Of a stretch of DNA of 64,000 nt, positions 34,131 to 45,450 are shown piece after piece (the first letter of the stretch is position 1; each line of letters starts with the position of its first letter). The stretch covers positions 105,059,962 to 105,123,961 of the forward strand of contig NC_088202.1 of the NCBI RefSeq assembly GCF_037126465.1, read 5' to 3'. The stretch comes from Ornithodoros turicata (taxonomy: Eukaryota; Arthropoda; Arachnida; Ixodida; Argasidae). Made by a program: the position numbers and the translations under genes. Below the pieces are notes generated by a model. The model saw nothing but the letters and a program-made list of their open reading frames with translations, searched no databases and was not told where the DNA came from.

Positions 34131-35027
34131 GCGTAACCTTTCAGCTGGTCAGACCAACGAACGAATGCTGTATTTGCTCGGCAACACCACTGGTCAACGC
34201 CGTGTGGACTCGACGCATACACATCTTTACGCAGATGATGATGGCACGGGACAGCTGTTCGTTGGTCCGGGATGACTGCGCCCCTGGTGCAACCGCGCGG
34301 GTAATGAGATTATGATGATTACAGACGATGATTAAAGGACATTAAAGAACGGACGCGAGGACGGTCTGTGCAAGTTCGCTATTTAGCGGGCTCCTTGCCG
34401 CTGGCAGCGGATTTGGACCACGGCGATCCCAGAATTTTGGCAACAGGAAACGTTTAAGTCGCTGCATAGCGCTCTGGAGAAGCTTCGCCGGTGAGGATGA
34501 AGATGTGACGTGTGTCAAACCAAGCAAACCGAAGCTAATAACGCCGCCTCTCAATAACTATCGGACAAACTCGAGATGGTTAGTCAATTCTTAACTGTCG
34601 TCGATCAGAGTCGATCAACTGCCGTTTCCTGTTCAGACGCGTCGTCGTTGATGAAAGAAGTACGTCTATTGTAGAGAATTCACTCATCTCATTTGTGCAT
34701 GATGCAGATAGCGCAGGGATCCTGACAATCTCGAAACCCAAAGTCGCGTCATATCGCAGCAATGATTTAACGACTCTCTCGCCGCTTTATTCTTTCTTTC
34801 TTTTTTTTTTTTAAATCCCGGAGCCGGGGACTGTTGGCGAAAGTTCGAAAAGCTACTTCTAGAAAAGCACCCATTATAAATATTTCGCACTCTTGTCTTT
34901 TAAGCTCACTTTACTAGTACATAGCTCACAACGCTTTGCAAAGAAAAAAAAGCCACCGAACTCACCTTGCTTAGAGTTAGCGAATATAGCCTGGAAACGT
35001 TTATTGCTCTCATCTCCCACACGGTTT
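34131..35027. other. Unassigned sequence
   Basis: Nothing was recognised other than a T-rich run at about 34795-34812. Confidence 0.35.
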
Positions 35028-35093
35028 CAACAAACAACAACTTTATTGCGAGATGATGAATGGGGAGTTTCATCTCCAGGGGCGATACTCTAT
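35028..35093 (-). repeat. Retroposon 3' end with (TTG)n tail
   Basis: Read on the minus strand: AGTATCGCCCCTGGAGATGA, then CTCCCCATTCATCATC, then CAATAAAGTTGTTGTTTGTT. The same order is seen on the plus strand at 39497-39555. Confidence 0.6.
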
Positions 35094-38000
35094 TATTATA
35101 TTACCACAATATACTATGTACGAAATGTGTCTCTCAATTTCACCAAAAAAGTTTCCCCCGTGTAGAAAGAGCACGAAATATAGATTATTCTTCCAGCGTA
35201 GTTCTCGTATGCTGTTTCAAGATCACACCTAACCGAGGAAGACTGAGGCGTCTCTCAAGGTCCAACTATGGGTAGTACCCGACATGCCTATAGCTAGCAC
35301 TTGCGTATGCTATAATTTGGAGTACATTTACACGTAAGGAGATCTAGCCTACTGTTCAGAGTGGAGAAGCTGCTCGTGCAGCAGTGTAGGCCTGCGGGTA
35401 ATTTCGACTACATGGTGTTCTTTAACGGGCGCTGGAAATCTCCGACGCACGGTGCTGAAGCACTATTATACCACTTGCAATACAGTGCCATATTCAGGGT
35501 TTTAAACGTACCTTGACTACCGTGATCAAGCAGCTGTATTTCACGCTATTAACACGTAACGCCTCACGCGGTACTTTTAGCAATACTTTTCCTGCGGAGT
35601 ATTCGCATTCCATTCTAAAAACCTTACGGTACCGTCGATATTTTCGTCTTCTAGTTACTACCAGAACCACTTTTCTCCCGATATCAGGGCATTTCGGCTC
35701 AACTGTTCCCCTTGAGCGGTGTCACCCTCCATTTAATCCTCGTTTTGATATGATGCTGCGACTACCATGCGGAAGGTACTTTAGATCGCTTTATCACGCA
35801 GCGCACTTACCCGACCAATCCTGCTGAAATCGTACCAATTTTAGTGATATGGGGTCATGAATTGATCGCTCTCTAGGAGCAGCTTGCCACCGCCTTCATC
35901 GTCTGCCTCGATGTCTTCTCCAACAGTACCGTATTTAGTGTGGGTGTATTACATGAAGAGTTAACGAAAGATTATCTGAGACGACTACAGGAAGCTGCCC
36001 TCATTGAACGCTGCCGAAGGAAAACACAGGAACTAACTTTTATCGAACGTGACAGTTTTAGGGCAATATGCCAGTCTGCCGGTGGCCAAGGAAGCTTTTA
36101 GCAGCTTCTCTGCAAATGACATTACACCCTGTATACGTTCTCCTCGGGTGATCCACGAAGGGATGTTGAACTGATACGATAGCTCTGCTATCATCGATCC
36201 CACACCATTAGAACTTGTATTGAACTTTTCTATTGGACATGCTAGCCTAAAGATGTGTGTGATCTGCTGGAATAGACGTAAGCATCCTAGCTGGATATGT
36301 ATACGTCCCTCCGCCTTTCATCATCTCGTGTGCTACTTTTTCCTGGGCTACTCCTTGCAAATAAATATATTGTGAGGGAGAAGAATACACCCCTTCGACG
36401 ACATATACTAACCAGTCATTGTCATCAGATACTTCACCCTCTGGGCCCGTGCCAACCAGCTCGGAATCCGAGTGACTTCATTAAACGTTTCGCCCTCACT
36501 ACTTCTGCCCATTTTGATCCATATTTACGTTTCTCTTTTAGATTATGCGAGCTAGAGTAGCGCACAATGCCCCTATGATCGAATAATGCTGTCCTCCTGC
36601 GAGCACTCATTGAACGAACAATTTACCGGGCAAAAACTGATGAGTGTTGTCAGAGGAAGTAGATGAGACCAAACCATCGTGCAATTCCATCATCTTCGAT
36701 TTATCGAAGGAAGTTTCTAAAAATATTACATTGGAATGACGGTACAACGCAGGAAACCGCGACTAAAATCACATCCCCGTATCTGGAGATCTTCAATGAA
36801 TACAAAAAAAGCGTGAGGTTCTCAAAAGAGGGAGATGCTTGTACCGGATACAGAAAAAGCTCGCACCACAGGCTCATCTACCTGGCGCGAAAGCTCTCAA
36901 CGCGCTACATATACAAAGCAAATGTTAACGTTATGACTTTCTTTTTTGTTGCTGTTGTTGTTGTTGTTGTTTGCATCATGTCGCCACACGAATAGGCCAA
37001 CTCACCTCACGTGTAAATCTACTCCTAACTATTATTATTATTATTATGATTTCTTTTCTTTTTTTAGAATGTGTTCTGTTTATGGTAATGTGTCGCGACC
37101 AGCGGGCTGTTGCCCAGTTTGTCCATGGGATCTTTTTCTTCTATATGGTGATCTGCGCATCACGTGTCTCGTGCTCGAGACACTTACTGTTCTGCCCCTA
37201 AAGGTTTGAGAACGTTGTCATCCGTCACGTACTGACCGTTTTCCCTTGCCGCGCCGACGCTCACTTTCTAACAGTTACTAGAGATGGTAGCCACAACTGT
37301 GGCAGCTTTTAAGAAGGCTACAGGTCTTTCCATGTCACGACAGGAGGAAGATGAGTTCCAGCGAAAAAGCGTGAGTGAGTTGCAAATGGGGAAACTCCGG
37401 AGTCTCGGTGCAACGTGCCTTATTTGCGTGCGTCGGAACGACTACATTCAACTCTCGTACCCTGCTCCTTATGTTCACACACGAACACTCGCAGTGTCTG
37501 TTATCTGAAAATGAGGTAGTCATAATTGGAACGTTTAGCACCTCTTTCTCGTGTTCACTTACTTTTATCCTAGCAGTAGAGCATCATTGATTGACAATGA
37601 CAGCACAAGATCGTCCACGGAAGCGGATCTCTCTATGGGGCGATTCCGCCTATCCAATTCCCATAAGCATCAGCGCAATGGATCTGTATTACTGGACGCC
37701 CGGGAGCAGAGGCGCCAATCTTCCAATCATTGCCGTAATTGGAAACGATGAGGGCCTCCAGACAAGCAGCGCTGCACGGTCGATGCCCACTACAGACGCT
37801 ACAGAAGCATCGCTGCTTTTGTTGCGTGTTTTGCCATGCAGATATTGGAGCAATCATCACTGCGGGTGTTCGTGTACCGTGTGTCCCATTGTGTGTCTGT
37901 ACTACACTGAGATAACGGGACTCAATCCTGAATTGAGACAATGAACGATAAGATGCATCGAGGCCGCTATTCTTGATCATCGTGGTTCACAGAACTGCAA

Positions 38001-38122
38001 TTAACTCACGTTGTACTTCCGAACCAAAGTGACTGATAAGCGGTGTTTTTCCGTAAAGGAAACGGTTAGCAGGCGCAAGTATCCACAGGAAATAGTATTC
38101 GACGCAACAATGCCGATGGAAG
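35094..38122. other. Unassigned sequence
   Basis: A (TTG)n tract at about 36948-36975 and a (TTA)n tract at about 37031-37046 may be retroposon tails without recognisable bodies. No gene was identified. Antisense-overlapping frames around 37590-37980 (about 115 codons each way) have no motif. Confidence 0.35.
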
Positions 38123-38130
38123 GTTACAAG

Positions 38131-38605
38131 TAGAGTCACTAAATAAGCTTCGCTTCAGAGTATCGACACTGAGGTCCAAGGGAGAGCAGGAGCGCCATCT
38201 TGTTTCCGTACCATATGGTACGGAAACAAGATGGCGCTCCTGCTCTCCCTGGGCCCTCAACTGGGGATGGTACCGGCATGGTCCATACCGGTATCATCCC
38301 CAGTTGAGGATCAAAGACGGCAAACATAATGCTAGCCGTGGGATAGAGAAGCGTGTGTGATTGTTGTGCGATAATCCTTGTATTGTCCACCAGAGCGTCC
38401 CGAAGATGTCAAGGTGAGCTCAAGGCAGTCAACTGCAGCTTGTAAACGAAAAGAACATTTCACCCGCGCACGATAGACAACATCGTGCGCTAACGTGCGC
38501 CAATGCGCGTGCGCATGGGTAGCGTGACGCGGAAACAAGATGGCGCATGCTCGCTCTTGGAACTCAGTGTCGATACTCTGAAGCGTAGCTTATTTAGTGA
38601 CTCTA
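38131..38605. mobile_element. hAT-type MITE with nested palindromes and 8-bp target duplication
   Basis: GTTACAAG flanks both sides (38123-38130 and 38606-38613). The ends TAGAGTCACTAAATAAGC and GCTTATTTAGTGACTCTA are exact complements for 18 bp, and similarity of the arms continues to about 75 bp. The interior holds a perfect zero-loop 72-bp palindrome (38179-38250) and a 22-bp-stem hairpin (38255-38276 with 38288-38309). It has no transposase ORF. The 8-bp duplication points to hAT mobilisation. Confidence 0.9.
38179..38250. repeat. Perfect 72-bp palindrome without loop
   Basis: The centre is CCAT/ATGG at 38214/38215, and all 36 base pairs match. Each arm contains CAAGATGGCGC (38192-38202 inverted, 38227-38237 direct), a YY1-like core; a third copy of the core lies at 38536-38546 near the right end of the same element. 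Confidence 0.92.
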
Positions 38606-38613
38606 GTTACAAG

Positions 38614-38989
38614 TTCCTTCAGTTGTTTTGGCAAGCAAGTTTTGGCAGTTGGAGAATTGTCTGCAATAATGAGTCAAGGTGACAAAAACAACTTTATTTC
38701 GAGATGTTGTTCGAGATGTTATTTCTACGTTGGTAAGGTATTCTCGCTGATTCGTGGAGCGCGAACATTAGTTAGACCAGTCGCTGTCTAGAGGATGGAG
38801 GAGAGCGCGAACACACTGATGGAGCCGAGTGAGCGCCCAAATAGGTACACAGTTAGAGAGACCACTGTGTCACCGTCAACGGATTCCGCGATTCTATTTA
38901 AAAAGATACCATCCGTACGATAGGAAGCACATGGGCGCCTTTTCCTTGCGTTTTCTCTTGATGGTGGTCGCTTGCTGCACAGTAATTCT
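38614..38989. other. Unassigned sequence
   Basis: No element was recognised between the MITE and the SINE scrap. Confidence 0.35.
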
Positions 38990-39110
38990 ATTGGTCCAGA
39001 CCTCCTGGGTTTTCCGGCAGACTTTCCGGTCGAATGTCGGCACAGTTTCTCACTGAAGTCCGCCCAGGACGCATACTTACCCCTCTGTCCCCCACTCCTT
39101 CCTGTTGTCC
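38990..39110 (+). repeat. SINE fragment, plus orientation
   Basis: The plus strand contains GTCGGCACAGT and GAAGTCCGCCCAGGACGCAT, the central block of the SINE family at 9423-9665. It is the only plus-strand member I see in the window. Confidence 0.55.
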
Positions 39111-39496
39111 TGATAAGCGCAGTTGCTTCCTGGCACTAACACGGGAAAAAAATTAACCCAGGCCTAGTTTCTCGATATTACGTCGCATATAAGATCTAAG
39201 AAAAATGCGCGTGGCCAAACTGCGTGTAGAAGAACTACACTGTTCCCGTGCACCGTCCCGTGTAATTATCATGGCTGGGAGTGGGGGCAGCTGAAACGAG
39301 GCACTACTCTGCTCTCCCGAACTGCACTTGTTTGGTAAAAATAAGAATAAGTAGTTACCCCCTACGTCTACCGCAAAATATGTAGAAAATGGGCAGCGTA
39401 TGGCGGTGTTGGAGCCACATATGCCAATACAATTCTTGCTCATCTTGCGATGAACCGAAGGAAGTTAATAGCAGCATCTATATCCTTACGGAAGTA
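39111..39496. other. Unassigned sequence
   Basis: Nothing was recognised. Confidence 0.35.
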
Positions 39497-39555
39497 ATCA
39501 CCCCTGGCGATGAAACTCCCCATTCGTCATCATTTAAATAAATTTGTTGTTATCG
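39497..39555 (+). repeat. Retroposon 3' end with (TTG)n tail, plus strand
   Basis: CACCCCTGGCGATGAAACTC, then CCCATTCGTCATCAT, then AATAAATTTGTTGTTATC. This matches 35028-35093 in opposite orientation. Confidence 0.6.
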
Positions 39556-40270
39556 CAGTAGAGATCAAAACGGGTTAACCGAGGTGGAGTGTTATAACTA
39601 GGTTCTCTCGAAAGCGTATCAAACTGTTGTCCCATGCGCAGCACCTATTACTATATAAGTAACCAGACGTAATTTTCCGTGCTATCGATGCTAGGCGCGG
39701 TACGCAATATTAGATCTGAGGGAAGCAGCAGTGATAGGCAAGGCAAAAGAGAGTGTCTCCTCATTCGTGAGCGGTCACGCGGCACTCTTTGTCCCAGTGG
39801 TAGTGAGGACCGGCAGTGTGTGAAATTGGCCTCCAGTCTTCGACCGTGCATGAAATGTTTCAAGTTCCGCGCGGGCGCGAAACTAGGATGCGGGTCCATA
39901 TCGCGGTATCGATCGGCAAATATATGCACACCAGCAGGCCACTTAACGTCTTCGTTTACGCATCGGTAACTAACTAGACAGCACGAAGTTGTGAGCTGGA
40001 ACAGACCTGTAACTCGCAGATCGGCAAGTCATTTTCTTCGCTGAAAGCGTCCAACGAATATAAGGATAACCCAAAAGTCTCGCATAACTCACTCGAGAAA
40101 AATAAATAAACATGTCATTTGTGACAATATACGCGTCTGCAATACACTGCATGGTGACAATAACGGCAACAACCAACAACACCATTGTACACGCTGCTGG
40201 TAGCGACACGTAGCGGCAACCGAGGCGAAGAGGAGCTCGGCAGCAAGGCCTCTCCATCGCTGCGTTTACA
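39556..40270. other. Unassigned sequence
   Basis: No recognisable feature. Confidence 0.35.
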
Positions 40271-40273
40271 CTA

Positions 40274-40824
40274 GCCGCGTTTACATGCACACATGGGGCC
40301 GACTAAACGTGTTAGTCGACTTTTCGCGCCCAGTCGACTCCTACCCGTTTACATGTGGGAGGCTAGGGCCACTGGAAGGATCCCACATGCCAGGCGACTT
40401 ACGGACGACTTACCCGATAGAAGCGCCCTCTTCAAGTCCGACACCAAACATTCGACTGTTAGGAGTCAAGCTGTGATGCAATATTCATTTCCAGGAGGAT
40501 ACACAGCATGAAATTCGTGCTCTCTTTATTCCAAATGCACCTCTGTTGATTGCGAGGAGTTCCCGTTTCCGCCATGTTGCTTCTTGCGAGAGGGGAAATG
40601 ACTGGCGGGGAGGAAGTGACGTAGCGGATACGACTTGCAAAGTTGTCTTTGCCGCTTTACACGGCAGATGGCAGTCGACAGCTGTCGCATAAGCTACCGA
40701 ACGTTTTCGATTCAGCGGCGTTCAATCGACGGTTTATGTAAGTCGTCTTGCAGCCGTCTACATGCAAGCCGTATGTCGCCTTCTTTGGCTACGCCATCCT
40801 TCTGCCGTCTTCATGTAAACGCAA
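40274..40824. mobile_element. Harbinger-like MITE
   Basis: The left end GCCGCGTTTACATG pairs with the right end CATGTAAACGCAA; the shared core GCGTTTACATG is 11 bp. CTA lies outside both (40271-40273 and 40825-40827). The interior is rich in GTCGACT/AGTCGAC words. GCGTTTAC ends and a three-base duplication resemble PIF/Harbinger. The terminal match is short, so the boundaries are tentative. Confidence 0.5.
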
Positions 40825-40827
40825 CTA

Positions 40828-41600
40828 TACTGTGGCACGATAGTTATTTACTTACTATTTACTTTTCCTTTACTTACTTGACTTACTACTTGACCACTTC
40901 CTAAAAAAGGGAATGTACAACGCAACAATGGAGTCATCCCCGATCTACGCACAGCCAGATAACAACGTCACTGCGGCCAAGGCAATGGCTAAGTTTCCTC
41001 CCTGCTGATTAGGCTGCGTTTAAATTTTTCTTGCCGTTAAAGTCGACGGTTACACGTCCGTCAGGGCGACTTCTCCTGTCCCGTCTCCGGTTTTCTGGTA
41101 CCGCAGACCATGACATTGTGGTGACGCTAACAAAGCCGCGAATCAAGGCAGTAACCACTGCGGCTCCGTGTCTTCTCTTCCCATTATGTTTCCTACTCCA
41201 CAAGACGGTCATGGCGGCTTAGAAAAGTGGCACGACATCACTCTACGGTACCCCACAGTTCAGTCCCTTTGCAGTTGCGCGATAATTTGGACTTCTGGCA
41301 ACCGGATAAGTGGAGACTTTGGGCGATCACGCGAGAACGGTGCCGAGTGATGTCGTGTGCTCCACAAGCAAGACACCGACAGGTGGACCTTCCTTGCTGC
41401 AGCCGGTAGTGAGATCGAGGGTGACTAACGCAACATACAGAGACTACAAGAAGCTGACCGCAGCCTACGCTCCACTGAGCAACGTGATCTATGACCGCAC
41501 CCGCTTCAACCGACAGCCACGTGAAGTAGTGGCAACTTAGACACTTAAACACCAAAGGGCGAGCACAACGCTGGGGTCCCGCAACGATCACTTCGTACAG
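40828..41600. other. Unassigned sequence
   Basis: AGGCTGCGTTTAAATTTTTC at about 41010 may be another partial end of the 40274 family. No gene was recognised. Confidence 0.3.
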
Positions 41601-41602
41601 GA

Positions 41603-41640
41603 AATCTGAGGGTGAGGGTTCGAACCCCCCTGTTCGCGCC
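41603..41640 (+). repeat. tRNA-like B-box scrap
   Basis: GGGTGAGGGTTCGAACCCCC contains a consensus B-box (GGTTCGAACCC). No A-box is present at the right spacing, so this is a SINE remnant. Confidence 0.4.
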
Positions 41641-41884
41641 TTTTCATCAAGCTACACCTCTGGCTGGTTTCGGCTGGAATGGCCCCGGCAGTCCTCCTCA
41701 GGTAACCGAGGATGCGGCTGTAGAGTATGTACCACTGCGCCAATCTACAACGTTGCAAGCTCATTGGCCCAGACTGTGTGCGCGCTCTGATTGGTCGACA
41801 ACGTTTTGAAGTCGCATTTTGTACGCGCGTATGTGTGTGCAGCGTCCCTGCGGCCGTTTCAGCAGCATAGTTTCGAAATAGCTC

Positions 41885-42086
41885 GCATCGGTTGGCAAGG
41901 CGTCCGTCCTCTTGTGTTCCGTGTTTCGGTGATGTCAATCGGCAGAACAGTTTGTGATTCTACGCGTGTTGTAATGTTCCTGGACACGACTATTATCCCA
42001 CGTACAGTCTATCAATTACGGAACTGGAATGCTTCGTGGGCTGGTGCGGTTGGAGCGTGAAGAACGCGTTCGGGCGCCGTCGGATT
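41885..42086 (+). repeat. Direct duplication, copy 1
   Basis: This block shares with 42180-42415 the words GGCAAGGCGTC, CTTGTGTTCCGTGTTTCG, TCAATCGGCAGAACAGTTTG, CTGGACACGACTATTATCCC and GGAACTGGAATGCTTCGTG. Copy 2 has an insertion of about 40 bases in the middle. Upstream DNA (41730-41800) carries several ATTGG boxes, repeated at 42660-42715, so the duplication may include a promoter-like region. Confidence 0.75.
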
Positions 42087-42179
42087 TTGAGGCCTGACAA
42101 CAAATACAGGATTACGACTGCGTGCCACAAAAGCGTCTTTTCCGCTCTGCAAACAACAAAAGAAGATGCTCATCATAAA

Positions 42180-42415
42180 ATCGGCCGGCAAGGCGTCCTC
42201 TTGTGTTCCGTGTTTCGATTTTGTCAATCGGCAGAACAGTTTGTAGAAGTGTTCGCTAGTTTTATTCATGTGTCGATGTGATTCAACCTGTGTTGTGCTG
42301 TTCCTGGACACGACTATTATCCCACGAACATTCTATCAACTCCGGAACTGGAATGCTTCGTGAGTTGGAGCGGTTGGAGAGTGAAGAACAAGAGCTGGCC
42401 CCGTCGGATTTCGTG
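42180..42415 (+). repeat. Direct duplication, copy 2
   Basis: This is the partner of 41885-42086. It ends just before GTGAGC at 42413-42418, which would be a legitimate splice donor after a 20-codon open stretch starting at ATG 42353. In copy 1 the equivalent bases are GAGGCC, so a donor is absent there. Confidence 0.75.
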
Positions 42416-42739
42416 AGCTGTGTTCGTTTTGCTTCAAGTTCGAACTTAGTTACAGTGCGTCAGCAACGCAGTGGACTTTGTATTCACAGTGCACCCATGT
42501 ATCAGACCTTTGAATCAGTGCTTTGTGTCAAATAAATATTTCTTTTAGCCAAAAGAAGCTTCAATTATTTTGAATATCGGGTAACGGCGGTAGGCGTGAA
42601 ATCCGGTAGAAGTCGATGGTAGTCAGAACCGGTCGAAAGGTCAGCCAAAGTTAAGGCTCCTGATTGGCCGACTGGCATTGCATAATTTCTACAACGTTGC
42701 ACACTCATTGGTCGTATGCCCAGTGTTGTGTGAATTATC

Positions 42740-43178
42740 TCAAACTATGGGCTCTATGGGGAGCTGTTGGAGCCTGGCCCCGGTGCGAAACCACAACCTA
42801 TCGCAAACATGTCCAAACTCGTTCAAAAACTTATCTGCAAAACCCGCTTCGGCCCATGCAAACTCCGACGGACGCGCACTCGTTTCAGGTGCATACGTCT
42901 GGGACAGTTTACGCCTCTTTGCCTCGGTCTCGCGTTCCCTAATTTTCGCGTCTTCTCGTCTTCGTCTCGTCGCAGCCGCTTTGCGTTCCCTCACTGTTGG
43001 GTCATGTTGTCGTCGTGCAGCCAATGCGCGTCTGGTTGCTTGTCCCCTCGGTGGGCTATACCCTTTTGCGTTCTACAGCGGCGCGGCGAGCTCTCCACTC
43101 CCTATCTTTAGACGCCGTGCGTACTCTTCGTGGCCGCCACATAGCCTGTGGTACACTGACGGCGTTTGTACCTGCACC
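42740..43178 (-). pseudogene. Helitron-like protein fragment with RE-rich repeats (tentative)
   Basis: The minus strand encodes, across one frameshift at about 43060, repeated basic/acidic units: REWRARRAAVERKR, then DPTVRERKAAATRRRRED and AKIRERETEAKRRK. About 35 residues further come KFLNEFGHV and CDRLWF. Charged repeats of the form R-RRREDP-VREREA followed by a CxRLWF motif are, from memory, found at the N-terminus of Helitron-type proteins in arthropods. The helicase and Rep domains are not present. The fragment stops at an in-frame terminator at 42740. Alternative: an unrelated low-complexity coiled-coil remnant. Confidence 0.4.
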
Positions 43179-43302
43179 CAGTGATTTATCCAGACCCCCG
43201 AACACCCCCTTTTTTTTTTCTTTAGGACATACCTGTAATGATGAACCCACAATTTTTTACTACCCCCCCCCCCCCATGTTTGCAATTCTGGATAAACTAC
43301 TG
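43179..43302. mobile_element. 124-bp hAT-type MITE
   Basis: The left end CAGTGATTTATCCAGA is the near-complement of the right end (minus strand CAGTAGTTTATCCAGA). CCTGCACC precedes it and CTTGCACC follows (43171-43178, 43303-43310; 7 of 8 match). The interior is mostly homopolymers: a T run and a 13-base C run. Confidence 0.75.
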
Positions 43303-43310
43303 CTTGCACC

Positions 43311-43660
43311 CCGCACGGCTGCCGTTTTTTGGCAAGGACGCAACTTTTGTCAACGACGCAGCGTGACTCCTGACGTCTTTTCATGTGCTCTCCGATTTGC
43401 TGCTGCGCCAACCAATGGCAAACAAGTTCCGTCATACAGCTGTCGCTGTAAAACTGAAAACAGCGATATCTCGATGACGATATTGCCGGCACACGAGACG
43501 TCAGATTGTTAAAATGTGCTCTTCATTTATCAAAGCGTCGCCAACGTAGATGTGGCGATAAAAAAGAACCCATTTCGTCGCGTTTGCGTCTATGTCATTA
43601 CAATAGACTGGCTTTCTGACATAACAATGCGTCTCAATAAAGCATCAGAAAATAGGTATA
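43311..43660. other. Unassigned sequence
   Basis: Nothing was recognised. Confidence 0.35.
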
Positions 43661-43663
43661 CAG

Positions 43664-43880
43664 CAGGGGTGGGCATGTATTGTGTTATAATAGTATTACT
43701 GTAGTACGTTTTCTATTACGTGTTATAACACGAGCTTGAAAAAAAACTGTTTGCATGCTCAAAAATGTGTAAAAGTGTATTACTCGTAAGACAGTAATAC
43801 TCCTTGACCTTCACACTGACCATTGTCCCTGTATGACTCAGCTCTAGTATGCACTGATAACAAAGGCAACCTGGGCCTTC
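43664..43880 (+). repeat. One-ended hAT-like remnant
   Basis: It starts CAGGGGTGGGCATG, a typical hAT terminus, followed by many ATTACT/GTAATAC words (to about 43800). I found no right end. Confidence 0.4.
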
Positions 43881-44600
43881 AAATCAGATCCCGATTCCAG
43901 ATCCCCACGTCATCATGCATTTGTTCTGTTCCATTTTTCCCACTGGCTTTGTCACAATTATGCCTGGTGACTAAGAATTCACATGGTTGAAACCATTTTT
44001 AGGTCCGAAGAAGGCTATGGTCTTCGTTAACATAACAAACCTGTAGGTCGATATCGATTTATCGAATGTTTATCAGTTTATCAATTTTAAATATGAGTTA
44101 CCAACCCGCCCAAGGTTTAACCCCTCTCTCAACTTGAACCGCTTAAAATGAGGCGAAAGACCTCATTCGTCCCCCCACGATCCTAAACACTAAGTTTTTT
44201 GTCGTGGTTTGGAGTGGAACCTGTATTTTTAAGGTTTAGCAGCAACTTGTGTTCATGGAATTTGAATTGGAAATGAAAGAAAAATATTGAGATGTTAGTC
44301 CCGACCCAGTCAGGACTGGCTACTCCAAAACGCGTTTTAATAGGTGGAACAATAGAGCCAGAAAACAAACAAATAGGAAAGAGGTAGAGGTATAGGAACT
44401 TGCGTTCATCTTCTCTAGTGGAACGTCTTTCCTTTGCAAAACATGTGCTTAGAATGAACAGACGAGCGCTTGACGACTGGTTTTGGGGGGAAACAGTGCT
44501 AAAGACAAATTGTACGTAAACGCCTATTGCGTAAAGGCCTGTTCCGACATATAGCAGCGCTCTAATATAGCGCTACAAGCGTTCAAATGGAGGATAGTTG
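43881..44600. other. Unassigned sequence
   Basis: GTCGATATCGATTTATCG at about 44048 is a short near-palindrome. No gene was recognised. Confidence 0.35.
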
Positions 44601-44609
44601 GTAACTGTA

Positions 44610-44723
44610 CATAACGATAAACGAAATGCAGCCAGGGACACGGACGAGGAAGTGCACAAACGAACTAGTTCGTTTGTGCACTTCCTCGTCCGTGTCCTTG
44701 GCTGCATTCCGTTTATCGTTATG
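44610..44723. mobile_element. Zero-loop foldback element flanked by TA
   Basis: A palindrome centred at 44666/44667 (centre AACTAGTT) extends 57 bp on each side with two mismatches, and TA lies outside both ends (44608-44609 and 44724-44725). No ORF. It may be a Tc1/mariner-type foldback MITE or a recent inverted duplication. Confidence 0.7.
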
Positions 44724-44844
44724 TAGCGCTACAAAACAGCGCTCACTGTTGTCGGACGAGGGGGGGGATATACTTTTATTAGAGGGAAAGGTCCTCCCCT
44801 CCGACCGAGTTTCCTCCGACCGAAGTGACCGACTCGAGCGCCGC

Positions 44845-45079
44845 GCATGCGCTGTACGAATCGGTGAGCGAGTCGTATAGGAAGCGCGATTTCGTTTGAA
44901 CGACCCACTCGCTCTGAGTCGTTTCGTTGTATTCGGCGAGCACGACCGACTCACGTCGCGAAGCAAGATGGCGGCTGTTTGGGGTGGCGGAGTTGCAGTG
45001 ATACTTCCACATGTTTACTGCTACGGGCGGTATATATCACCTGCGGTAAGTTGTTGCATGTAACGACGTATTCATAGAG
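44845..45079 (+). repeat. Tandem duplication unit 1, left part
   Basis: It matches 48095-48289 from TACGAATCGGT through AAGCAAGATGGCGGCTG, GCGGTAAGTTGTTG and TGTAACGACGTATTCA. The unit is interrupted at about 45079 by a hAT element and resumes at 47608. It contains a 26-codon open stretch from ATG 44968 directly to GTAAGT at 45046-45051. Confidence 0.8.
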
Positions 45080-45278
45080 AAGGGGTGCCGAACTTGTTCG
45101 TGTCGGCGGGCCGCATTGAGCCATGGAGACACTACGCGGGCCGCATACTACGACTTTGTGGTAGCCTGTTTCTGATATACAGGACATAGCACAGAACTTA
45201 AAACGACGTAAAACGTATATATTTGGGTTACTTACCGTTGCTCAACCACAGGCTCAGCAATATTTTTTATTTGCTGTA

Positions 45279-45449
45279 TCATGAGGAAACTTGGCACTTC
45301 TTGTTTTTAACTATTGCGTCAACATCCTGTGAAAGTGATTGCGCAGTTGCAATCTTAACGACTGCGTTGAGATGTTCGTTTGTTAGTTGTGAGTGTAACT
45401 TTGACTTATTAAGGTTCGTCACAGAAAACGCCTGCTCGCAGACGTACCT
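45279..45449 (-). pseudogene. hAT transposase C-terminal dimerisation fragment
   Basis: Fifty-six minus-strand codons end at a TGA (45281-45279). The text CEQAFSVTNLNKSKLHSQLT followed by NEHLNAVVKIATAQS matches the C-terminal hAT dimerisation region (CE--FS-MN--K---R--LT-EHL---L-IA), here of the type found in transposases related to GTF2I-repeat/ZBED-like proteins. No stop or frameshift occurs in the piece. The DDE catalytic part is missing, lost at or beyond the SINE junction at 45450. Confidence 0.85.
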
Positions 45450-45450
45450 T

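Noticed and set aside
42678..43184. 168-codon plus-strand gene
   Set aside because: It is the antisense shadow of the charged-repeat frame on the minus strand, which explains its low-complexity composition.
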